A stretch of 64,000 nucleotides of DNA, from the NCBI RefSeq assembly GCF_000346465.2, contig NC_034010.1, positions 13,674,482 through 13,738,481 on the forward strand. The letters are read 5' to 3'. This document shows, one piece after another, positions 10,025-19,210 of this stretch. The translations under genes were made by a program, and so were the position numbers. Origin of the DNA: Prunus persica. Taxonomy: Eukaryota > Streptophyta > Magnoliopsida > Rosales > Rosaceae. Under the pieces are notes generated by a model. That model ran no database searches. It was not told the origin of the DNA and saw only the letters and a program-made list of their open reading frames with translations. Each line of letters starts with the position of its first letter. Within the stretch, counting starts at the first letter, position 1.

Positions 10025-11686
10025 ATGGATAAGTCATGGATGCACTCGGATAGAAGATCGAAGGCATATGAATTTGGGGTGGAAGCATTTTTGAACTTTG
10101 CTGTAGAAAATCTTCTAACTACAGTACATATCCGTTGTCCATGTGTTAAATGTGTTAATTTGAAGTTGTTTGGGGTTGGAATTATAAGGGATCACTTATA
10201 CTTTAATGGAATTGACCAAAGCTATAAGAATTGGACATTTCACGGAGAACCTTGGGAAGCAACTACTAATGCTAGTAGAAATGTTGAAGAAGATGATGGC
10301 CATAGTAGGTACAGTTTTGTGTCTGAAGAAATTGATATGGATGATAATGATTTTGGTTCGGATCCGTATGAGTTTGCCAATGTGATTGGGGATGGAGATC
10401 AACCAGTGTACCCTGGTTGTAGAAAGTACACGAAGTTATCGGCATTAGTGAAGTTGTATAATTTGAAGGCAAAACATGGGATGAGTGATGTCTGTTTTAC
10501 AGAATTATTGATACTTCAAGGCGATTTGCTTCCAGAAGGAAATACAATACCAACATCCATGTATGAGGCTAAAAAGACTTTGTGTGCATTGGGGCTGAGT
10601 TATGAGAAAATGCACGCATGCCCCAATGATTGCATCTTGTATAGGAAGGAGTATGAGGATTCAACTAATTGTCCTACTTGTGGTATCTCAAGGTGGAAGG
10701 AAGGCAAAGATTCAATCTTGAAAGAGGGTGTGCCAGCGAAGGTGGTGTGGTATTTTCCCCCAATTCCAAGGTTTAAAAGGATGTTTCAATCACATGAGAC
10801 AGCTAAGAGTTTGACTTGGTGGCATGCTGCTAGAAAATCAATTGACGGTCAGATGTCTCATCCGGCGGATTCCCCGTCTTGGAAACTTCTTGATGATAAA
10901 TGGCCTGAGTTTGGTAATGAGCCGAGAAACTTGAGATTGGCTCTTTCATCTGATGGATTCAATCCCCACAGTTCTCTAAGTAGCAGATATAGTTGTTGGC
11001 CGGTTATCTTAGTTACATATAATCTCCCTCCATGGCTGTGCATGAAACGAAAGTTCATGATGTTAACCTTATTGATTTCCGGTCCTAAACAACCCGAAAA
11101 TGATATAGACGTCTACTTGGAGCCTTTGATTGATGATTTAAAATCCTTGTGGGTTGGGATTAGAGGAGTGTATGATGCACATAATGGAGAATACTTTACA
11201 CTCAGAGCTGCATTAATGTGGACAATTAATGATTTCCCCGCCTATGGAAACTTATCTGGTTGTGTTGTTAAAGGATATAAAGCTTGTCCAATATGCGGCG
11301 ATGATACACCTAGTCACAGGTTGAAAAATGGCCACAAAATTTGTTACATTGGGCATAGAAAATGGTTACCAATCAATCATCCATATAGGAGGCAACGTGC
11401 AGCTTTTAATGGGAAACCTGAATATGGCATACCTCCCGAGCCATTAACCGGAGAAGAAGTGCTGCATATGGTTGAAAATGGTGACAGAGTTTGTTGGAAG
11501 AAGAAATCAATATTCTTTGATCTCGAGTATTGGAAATACCTTCCTGTGAGGCATGCCCTAGATGTTATGCACATTGAGAAGAATGTTTGCGATAGTATCA
11601 TTGGTACATTGCTGGAGATCCCTGGAAAAAATAAAGATGGGATTGCTGCTCGATTAGATTTATTGAACATGGGGGGTCAAAACTGA
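10025..11686 (+). pseudogene. TNP2-like CACTA transposase, N-terminal and catalytic part
   Basis: Cuts and pastes CACTA elements through their subterminal repeats. MDKSWMHSDRRSKAYEFGVE starts the transposase-associated domain (about residues 1-75) with its CPCVKC motif. A linker with zinc-binding CPNDCILYR...CPTC follows. The Transposase_21 core contains DGFNPHSSLSSRYSCWPVIL, then the conserved DIDVYLEPLIDDL, then NDFPAYGNLSGC...KACPICGDD. ATG 10025 is preferred to the upstream GTG frame because family members begin MDKSWM. The frame is lost at a run of six G (about 11671-11676): the reading continues with family-like sequence in the next frame. The gene is therefore broken, or needs a frame change to make full protein. 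Confidence 0.85.
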
Positions 11687-11687
11687 T

Positions 11688-13367
11688 TTGCAACCCGAGT
11701 ATGGAGAAAGACGTACTCGTTTGCCTCCTGGGCCTTGGAATTTGTCAAGAGCAGAGAAGAGAGAGGTTTGCAATTCTTTCTATGGTATGAAGGTCCCTGA
11801 AGGTTATTCTTCAAATATTAAAAATCTTGTATCTTTACAAGATTCAAGACTTCTTGGCCTTAAATCACATGATTGTCATACCTTAATGCAACAATTGCTC
11901 CCTGTGGCAATTCGTTCTGTTTTGGAGAAGCCTGCAAGGTATGCAATAACTCGTTTGTGCTTCTTCTTCAATGCTATATGTGCAAAGACTGTTGATGTTT
12001 CCAAGCTAGATAAGTTGGAAGAAGATGTAGTAGTTACTCTGTGTTTGCTTGAGAAGTACTTTCCCCCTTCATTCTTTGATATCATGGTTCATCTAGTAGT
12101 ACATCTTGTCAGAGAAGTTCGTCTATGTGGGCCAGTATATTTTAGGTGGATGTATCCGTTTGAAAGATATATGAAAGTGCTGAAGGGGTATGTTCAGAAT
12201 CGTACTCGTCCCGAAGGTTGCATTGCTGAGCGGTATATAGCTGAAGAAGCGGTAGAGTGTTGTACTCAGCATTTATCTGATGTTAGTACAGTTGGAGTGC
12301 CTTCAAGCCAAAAGATGGGACTTTCAAAGCCATTATCAGGTTGCACAGTGAGCGTAGTTGATCAGGACCTGTTGAATCAAGCACATCTATATGTCTTGGA
12401 GAATACGGAGGAAGTCCTACCTTATATCGAGTACGTATGAGCTTTATTCTTTAAGTTTCCATTTTAAATTATTTCTTATGTTTATCTTCTATATTTAGGA
12501 CCGTAATGCTTGAATTTTTCGTGTCATGTAGGCAACATATGATTCACATCAAGACTGCTTATCCAAAATTTAGAAAGAGAACAAAGTGGCTGCAGGATAA
12601 GCACAATAGCACTTTCATTCAATGGCTACGCTTCAAGGTATATATTGTTGAATAACATATTTCTCTTTTAATTTTCTTCTTATTTATATGTTAGATTGAA
12701 TTAAGATATGATTAATTTGCAGGTTCAAAGTGAACTTGAGGAAGACAATCATGGCGTATCAGAAAATTTAAGGTGGCTAGCAGCTGGTCCAAACATGTCA
12801 GTGCCATTATATAGGAGCTATCTTATTCAAGGTATTAAATTCAATATCAAGGCACAAGATGATGTGCGGACAACTCAAAATAGTGGAGTTTATTTACTTG
12901 CACATACCATGCAAGTTGCTAGTGCCAAGGATAAAAACCCAATTCTCTCAAATATGGGTTTCTATGGTGTCATTCAAGAAATTTGGGACCTTGACTACCA
13001 AAAGTTTACAATCCCAGTCTTTAGGTGTGATTGGATTGATAGTTCTGGTCTTGTAGTCGACGAACTTGGATTTACCCTTGTAGATTTGAGTAAAATTGGA
13101 CATAGGAATGACCAATTTGTTTTGGCTTCTCAAGTCAAACAAATATTTTTTGTTGACGACCCGATGCATCGTGGTTGGTCGGTAGTGTTATCAATGCCTA
13201 ATAGAGAATATAATGATGTTATTGGTGATGAAGTCTTAGGTGATGTGATAATTGAGTGTGAGCCATTTACTAGAGGGATGCCAAATGTTGACACATTTGA
13301 TGAACTGGTGGGTGAGTTAGGCGGTCAAAATATTCGAGATGGGTGTGAAGATATATGGATTGAATGA
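11688..13367 (+). pseudogene. TNP2-like CACTA transposase, C-terminal part (DUF4218 and DUF4216)
   Basis: Continuation of the same gene after the G-run frameshift. Exon 11688-12430 holds the DUF4218-type region (LKSHDCHTLMQQLLPVAIR; GPVYFRWMYPFERYMKVLKG; RPEGCIAERY). The donor CGA|GTACGT at 12430 joins the acceptor ATGTAG at 12531, giving exon 12532-12637. A second intron, AAG|GTATAT to TTGCAG, leads to the last exon, 12723-13367, with the DUF4216-type region (VFRCDWIDS, then GFTLVDLSKIGH and QVKQIFFVDDP). Both splice junctions keep frame. This domain order is standard for plant CACTA TNP2 proteins. Confidence 0.8.
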
Positions 13368-13439
13368 TGCTTATGTAATTGGCAGTGTATGACATTAATT
13401 TTGTAACATATTGTAATGTGATTTCTTCACTTTCTACGT

Positions 13440-14880
13440 TCAAATAAAACACGACGTTATTGTGAACCAGTTATTCAGCATATTTACCGACGTCTTAAAG
13501 CAACGTAACAATGAAGAACCACGACGCAATTGTGAAGCAATTATTCAGGATATCACGTCGGGGAAGGATTAAGAACCGCCATGTAATTCAAAATAACACG
13601 ACTCCAATCCCATAATACCGACGTCTAAAAAACGAGATATATAATCTGAACGTTAAAAAATACGACGTCATCATACATTTTCCACGTCGCAAGTTCTTTT
13701 ATAAACGAAGAGGAACGAAATGAATTCCGACGGAAATTCATTATAACCGCCGTCTAATAACAATTAAACGACGTTATTTGTAATACGGCTCTCATCATAA
13801 TCAACGCCGTCTATATGTTCTGTAATACGGCTCTCATTTATTTGGAACCGACGTTGTTTAGAAGTTCAACGTCGTCTATATTATTAAGTGCGTCGTGAGT
13901 AATGATGATAGATTTAAATACAACGTCGACTATATAAATGCCACCGACGTTGTTTCGTATTTCAACGTCAACTGTATAAATACATACGTCGTAAATAATG
14001 ACACTGACAACTATTTCCACGTCATCTTTTTTAGAAAAATCGAAGTGGAAAATTTATTTCACGACGGTTGTTTGTAAATTAGAGACGTAGTATATTTCAA
14101 TAACGTCGTCTTCTCATGTATTTAAAGACGTCATATTTTTTCTTGTCGTGTAAATTATATTTTGCGGCCTTGTTCTTTTAACATGTGTCATATTTTTCCT
14201 TTTTAACGACGGTGATTTGTTTGAGTTGGTCGTCTATTCTCATCCTCGACTATTTTCTAGAACTTTAGCAGACTAAACACGTCTGTTTTTATTGTTTTCC
14301 GACGTTGTTTTATTTAACAACGTCTAATATTTATCGTCGTTGTTTGTTTCTGAAAATATGACGTATAAATTTTGTAATACGACTCTCATATATTTGTAAC
14401 CGACGTTGTTTCGTTTTTCAACGTCTACTCAATAAATACATACGTCGTAAATAATGACACTGACAACTATTTCCACGTCATCTTTTATCGAAAAATCGAA
14501 GTGGAAAATTAATTTTACGACGGCTGTTTTTATATATGCGACGTAGTAGGTATCAATAACGTCGTCTTCTAATGTATTTAAAGACGTCAAATTTTTTATT
14601 GTCGTGAAAATGATATTTAACGGCGTCGTTTTTTTTATTTTCGTCGTTGTATGTCTATCTTGCGGCCTTGTTCTCTTAATATGTGTCATATTTTTCCTTT
14701 TTAACGACGGTTTTTTTAGAGAGTTGGTCGTCTATTCTCATCCTCGACTGCTTTTTTAGATCTTTTTGCAGTACAAAGACGTCGTTTTGTATTTGTTGAT
14801 GACGTTGTATATTTTAACAACGACGGTGATTTAGCGTCGTGGTATATGAGGGAAAAGATGACGGTGGATTCCACGACCAT
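13440..14880. repeat. Right subterminal repeat arm of CACTA, partly duplicated
   Basis: Dense ACGTCG/ACGACG/CCGTCG motifs in both orientations, which are transposase-binding-type subterminal repeats. A block of about 300 bp is tandemly duplicated with a period of about 455 bp. It starts ACATACGTCGTAAATAATGA near 13980 and again near 14435, and ends TTGGTCGTCTATTCTCATCC near 14250 and 14750. Short ORFs here are incidental. Confidence 0.75.
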
Positions 14881-15677
14881 TGAAAAATCGAATACACCTG
14901 AAAATCCTGCGGACTAGTTAAACGATCCCCCAATTGGATTGTTTTCCCCGGTACCTAGGTGGTGTGATGAGTATATTGTATAGCTATTTATAGTTATATT
15001 TATATGTATAGGTATATTTATATGTATATGTATAGTTGAGTGTGTAAGGAATTAGTAGTTTGACAGGAGTTGTAAGATTGAGAGAATGTGATTCTTTTTG
15101 AAAGAGATAACTGGTGTTTTTAGAAGGGTTTTAATGAATCATGTTTTGAGTAATTAATTATTGAATTGTGAACCTGCATGACTTGAGCATTATTTTTACA
15201 TGGTGGGGTTACTATATTGTTTTTAACTGCAAATCTGGTTTTTGTCCACTCACATGTTTTCTGTTTTGCGCCCCCCAGCCAGTAGTCGCTCCAGGAAACA
15301 TGCGAGTGGTGTACGAAGCTCAAACTGTGCATCTTTCTAGTTAGGAACTGTGTAAATCCTTCTACTCAACTGTTCTTGTAATCTAAATTCAGTAGATGCT
15401 CTGTATTGCCCATGATAGATTTTACTTGTGAGGCCGGAGGCCACTTTAGTGACTTGTAGAATTGTGAAAGCATGCCGCTGGTTGGAATTATTATTGTGTG
15501 TTTGTTGCAGGTTGAGTAATTATTTTTATTGGAATTGCTTAAATTACAGGGGAGACTCTGCCAAAATTTTAGTAGAAAGTCTCGATTTCTTAGTAGGTGG
15601 ACCCGGCATCGGGATGATGTCAGAATAAAGACGGGGTCCGCTTCGGTCTTCTGGAAATTCCGCGGCGGGTCCTGTCA

Positions 15678-15752
15678 GTTTGGTATCAGAGCCACTCTGC
15701 CGTGTAGTGCGAGTGTGCCGACGAGGACGTCGGGCCCTTAAGGGGGGTGGAT
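15678..15752 (+). other. Primer-binding site, minimal internal domain and polypurine tract
   Basis: TGGTATCAGAGCC (15681-15693) is complementary to the 3' end of initiator tRNA-Met, the usual plant LTR-element primer. After about 45 bp comes AAGGGGGGTGGA (about 15741-15751), a polypurine tract immediately before the 3' LTR. This 75-bp internal region without protein genes is typical of TRIM elements such as Cassandra. Here the LTR upstream is not a Cassandra LTR. Confidence 0.8.
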
Positions 15753-16024
15753 TGTAAGATCCCACATCAACCAAACAGAGAGGGGGTGATGTGCCTTATA
15801 TGTGCACACCCGCATCCATCTAGCACGAGGCCTTTTGGGAGCTCACTGGCTTCGGAGTCGTAGGAACTCCGAAGTTAAGCGAGTTGGGGGCTAGAGCAAC
15901 CCCAGGATGGGTGACCCACTAGGAAGTTGCTCGTGAGCTACTAGAAACAAAACCGTGCGGGCAGAGAGGGGGGCCCAAAGCGGACAATATCGTGCTACGG
16001 CAGAGCCGATCCCGGGATGTGACA
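15753..16024 (+). repeat. Cassandra-type TRIM LTR
   Basis: A 272-bp LTR beginning TGTAAGATCCCACATCA and ending GGGATGTGACA, the arrangement of Cassandra LTRs, whose defining feature is an internal 5S-rRNA-like block, present here. It serves as the 3' LTR of the composite element and is followed directly by the TCTAG target duplication. No second Cassandra LTR lies upstream of the primer-binding site. Confidence 0.85.
15822..15939 (+). other. 5S-rRNA-like sequence inside the Cassandra LTR
   Basis: About 118 bp resembling plant 5S rRNA. It contains GAACTCCGAAGTTAAGCG (A-box region) and AGGATGGGTGACC (C-box region) in the right order and spacing, with AGGAAGTTGCTCGTG near the end as in the 5S 3' part. 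These are the internal RNA polymerase III promoter elements. The flanks diverge from true 5S genes, so it is a retroelement component and not a 5S gene. Confidence 0.85.
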
Positions 16025-16389
16025 TCTAGTAAAGAATATAATAAAGCTAACTAAGAAACGGAACGAAGATGAATTGGAGCGAAAAAAGGTTGAGGCGCAG
16101 CGAAGACGTCGACTTTATGGAAGACCCATAAAGAAGTACACGGCTACAAAGGACAGTCTCAAGATTGCTGTAAAGCTCGGTGTATGCGCTTACGGGAAGG
16201 ACGAAACATCAATAAGCTACTTCGATACAAGAATCTCCTAATGCAGTATGTGAAACCTATGCCCTATTTTGAATCACCTGTTGAGATTTTCGATACCACC
16301 ACTAGCAGGAAGATAGTGGTACTTGACCCATTCCCTACTAGAGAGATCAACACTTTTATGACAACGCTTTGTGACAAGGAGGGAGCTAA

Positions 16390-17570
16390 GAAAGCATGAA
16401 GTTAAAGTGTTCGTGGGGAATGGAGAACAAGTAGATGTGGAAGCTATTGGAGTAGTTAACTTGAGGTTTGGAATCAAGATTTATTTTTGAGTTAGATGAT
16501 GTAGGTTTAGTACCCTAAATGAAGAAGAATTTTTTTTTTTTCTATTTCAAGATTATCGAGACTTGGTTTTGTTTTTTGAATTTAATAAAGATGGTTTCGC
16601 ATTATCTCAAAATTCTGTTGTTCTTGCTACTGGTTTTCTCTCAAATTGATTATACTGTCTCAATTACAATAAAGATGGTGAAGTTTTAATGGCTGAATCG
16701 AGTGAGAAAAGGATTGGAAGTGAAGGAACATCCGCTAGGTTATGGCGGAGATGTTTAGTGCACATTTCAAAAGAATGAATGAAAATTCTTGTTAAAAAAC
16801 AAGTCTTGTCACCACTGACCTTCAATAATGACGAGATTTGTATCGAATGTGTTAAAGGAAAACTCAATAAGACAAAAAAAAAAAGGTGCAATTCGTAGTA
16901 GTGATCTTTTATAGATCATTCACACAGATATTTGTGGACCATTCTCTCATTAAAATAAATCACTTTTATAGAGGACCATTCTCGTTTTGGTTATCTATAC
17001 CTCATAGCAGAAAAATCTCAAGCCTCTGAGATGTTCAAAAATTTTCAAGCTGAAGTTGAAAGGCAACTTGAGAAAAAGATCAAAATTGTGAGGTTAGACA
17101 GATGGGTGAATATTGTGGACGTTTTGATGAAGGAGGATGACGTGATAGACTTTTTGCTAGGTATCTATAAGATAATGGAATAGTTGCTCAATACACAAAG
17201 CTAGGAACTTCGCAACAGAATGGTGCGGATGAGAGAAGAAATCAGACTTCAAAGGACATGGTTCATAGCATGATTTCCAAAACTAATTTGCCTATGCATC
17301 TATGGAAAAAGGCGATCAAAACAGCAAACTACATACTGAATAAAGTGCCCCAGCAAGTCTGTGCCTAAGACACCTTTTGAAATTTAGACTACCAGAAAAC
17401 CTTATTTGCGACATCTTCATGTATGGGGTTGCAATGCTGAAGCTAGAATCTATAGCCCTTAAGAGAAGAAGCTCGATCCTAAAACGATTAGCTGCTATTT
17501 TATTGGTTATCCTGCAAGGTTAAAGGATTTTAGATTTTATTGTCTAAATTATGGTACTCGAATTGTTAAG
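16390..17570 (+). pseudogene. Decayed Ty1/Copia gag-pol fragment
   Basis: Broken frames of a Copia polyprotein in order. A protease-adjacent segment (KVFVGNGEQVDVEAIGVV, about 16405-16460) comes first. A pre-integrase segment ending ECVKGK and the integrase start IIHTDICGPF follow (about 16850-16945). The integrase core then shows QNGADERRNQT, LPMHLWKKAIKTANYILNKV, HLHVWGCNAEARIYSP and KKLDPKTISCYFIGYPA (to about 17520). Numerous stops and frameshifts are present and no LTRs are seen. Bases 16030-16389 have a lysine/arginine-rich open stretch I cannot assign. Confidence 0.8.
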
Positions 17571-18688
17571 ACTGGCCGTGCAAATTGCCTCCTCCGTTAG
17601 TCAAACCGTTAGTGAATTTGTTAAATGCTGACGTGGCGAATGTGGGCTCCATTTTTTAATGACATGGATTCCTCGTGGACAAAACAAATAATAATAAATT
17701 AATTTATTGTTTAAATTATTTTAAAAAATTAAACATATTAAATGAAAAATAATAAAATAATAAAAACCTATCTAGATCCAACTGTCCCAACAACACCAGC
17801 CCAAGTGGCTTCCCCAGCCCCTCTTTGCTCCTCTATGCTTCTTCCTTCCAATTTCCAAAACATAGCCAACAAGAAGAACAATAGCGTTAGCTGCTGCTTC
17901 TTCTTCGTTTTCAAGTCTTCAATAACCACTCAAACCCATCCACACCCTCATCACCCATACCTTCAGAGGACCTGTAGTACACAATCGAGACCAAGATGTT
18001 GCTGGCTAGCGCTGTCACCGGTGCTCCTCTAGCAGCGTCTGCTCTCTCTTCCACACTTTGACCTCCCCGTCCGTCGCCTTGGGTATACACCAACCCTTCG
18101 ACGATGGGGACGATGGAGTTGTTGTCTTTGACGTGTATGGACGAAACGACATCAAAGTGCTTGATCCATAGGGTTTTCTATCTTTTGTGTTGAATTATTG
18201 TTTGAAAAGCTAGTGATTTAGGGTATGTCCATTTAAGATCCGATTCCCCTGCTCTATTTTCTTTCAATAACTTATAGATATGTATTGTTGTTTATATTAA
18301 TTTATGGATCTGTGTTGATGTTTACAGTAGTTTTTAGATCTATATTTTTGCTCATAACAGCTTATAGATCTTGTTTACAGTGACTGGTATGCAATAGATC
18401 TGTGTATGCTAGATTTCTTTTGTTATTTGACTCTTTGATTAGTAAATTTGTTAGCTAGTTACTTGTGTAGATTTGTGTTTTCGTGGTTCACGTTGCTGTA
18501 TATGGTTATTGACTTAAGATTAGATCTTCAGTTGGGTCTTCAAATACTGGATTTGAAAAAGTCGAAATGTTTTTAATAGATCTGATAAAATTATCTATTT
18601 GATTTGGAATTCAATTTGACTGTTGGATATGGGTCGGGTTTTTTATTTTTTTATTTTTCTGGGTTGGGATGGGTGGCCTGAGTAAGCT
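17571..18688. other. No gene recognised
   Basis: Contains a proline/serine-rich short ORF (17742-18032) and a T-rich intron-like stretch with repeated AGATCT-type words (18220-18600). The segment near 17590-17650 (a GCTGACGTGGC motif preceded by a CCGTTAGT motif) resembles the long inverted repeats at 43.5 and 59.5 kb, so it is probably a related transposon end. Confidence 0.4.
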
Positions 18689-19210
18689 TTGGAGCCCACA
18701 TGTATGGGGCCCACATGTATGGAGCCCACAGAGAAATTAAGCAAAATATTTTGGAAGCTTATCACCTGCACACTCACGGGTACACTCACGGGTATCCTTT
18801 CTCAGCCTATAAATAAGACCACATCAGAGAAAGAAGATAGAGATAGAAGAGAAGAGAAAAGAGGAAAGAAAGAAGGTAAAAGAGAAAAGAAGAGAAAGGG
18901 AAACGGAAAGAAACAAAGAGAGGAAAGAGAAGAGAGGAAAGAGAGAAGAGGAAAGAGAGAAGAGGAAAGAGAGAAGAGGAAGAGAAGGAAGAAAGAGGAA
19001 AGAGAGAGCAGTGAGAAATTCTCCTAGAGAGAAAATTCAGTGAGCCACACATGTTGTAAACACTAAAGTTGTAGCCATATTATTTTATATAGTGAAAAGT
19101 TACTGCTGCTGCTCTCCGAGGACGTAGGCATAGCCGAACCTCGTTAAATGCTGTGTCTCATCTACTTTACGTGCAGCTCAATATTCGTACATATTCCAGG
19201 TCATTTTATA
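18689..19210 (+). repeat. Probable Copia-type LTR remnant with purine-rich tract
   Basis: Repeated GGAGCCCACATGTATG words, then CCTATAAATAAGACC (TATA-like, about 18809), then 200 bp of nearly pure GA-rich sequence (18820-19020). After that comes a GAGGACGTAGGCATAGCCGAA..CGTTAAA box, which resembles the R/U5 of many plant Copia LTRs. No matching second LTR or target duplication was found. The 112-aa ORF is a low-complexity artefact. Confidence 0.4.

Larger units (their letters stand above)
6197..14891 (+). mobile_element. CACTA (En/Spm-type) DNA transposon nested in LTR
   Basis: The left terminus is CACTACTACAAAAAGTG at 6197. From there, dense subterminal repeats built on ACGACGG/CCGTCGT/ACGTCG run to about 7250, recur to about 9920, and resume at 13440-14880. 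Between them lies a TNP2-type transposase gene. The right CACTA terminus is not recognisable. I place the right border near 14891 because host-LTR sequence resumes there: GCAGGAT before the element and ATCCTGC just after it would form one LTR hairpin, and ATA occurs on both sides. The element is probably immobile because of the lost right end and the frameshift in its transposase. Confidence 0.8.
4262..15677 (+). repeat. Long 5' LTR (about 2.7 kb), interrupted by CACTA
   Basis: Collinear with the solo LTR at 57239-59282 through several shared blocks. These are a CT-rich leader (4541-4625), a GAGGTATGRTTT...TTTTCGAGTTCTAGCTG-like block (4806-4850), a CACCCACGTGCTGCC-like block (about 5055), a GAGCGCATAGG block (about 5142), and the end GGAGACTCTGCC...GGGTCCTGTCA. 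LTR sequence is 4262-6193 plus about 14895-15677. ORFs at 4556-4828 and 4720-5058 lie in the CT-rich leader and are not considered genes. The LTR has no known protein partner here. Confidence 0.78.
4262..16024 (+). mobile_element. Composite LTR retroelement with two different LTRs, TSD TCTAG
   Basis: The unit begins TGTAACACCCCGAC at 4262 and ends GGGATGTGACA at 16024. It is flanked by identical 5-bp sequences TCTAG at 4257-4261 and 16025-16029, the signature of one integrase-mediated insertion. The left LTR (to 15677, ending GGTCCTGTCA) belongs to a long-LTR family whose other member is the solo LTR at 57239-59282. After it come a tRNA-iMet-type primer-binding site, a roughly 60-bp internal region, a polypurine tract and a Cassandra 3' LTR. 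The two LTRs share only short TG...CA ends. There is no gag or pol, so it is non-autonomous. An 8.7-kb CACTA transposon later inserted into the left LTR. Confidence 0.8.

Noticed and set aside
15822..15939. Functional 5S rRNA gene
   Set aside because: Only internal blocks match, and it is embedded between LTR ends of a Cassandra element with no 5S spacer or array.
16890..16904. TTCGTAGTAGTG, a possible CACTA right terminus for the element starting at 6197
   Set aside because: It falls inside degenerate Copia integrase coding sequence, lies beyond the retroelement's TCTAG border, and lacks an adjacent TTTTTG or subterminal CGACGG repeats.
18689..19027. 112-aa Lys/Glu/Arg-rich ORF
   Set aside because: Pure purine-tract low complexity open in several frames; no domain.
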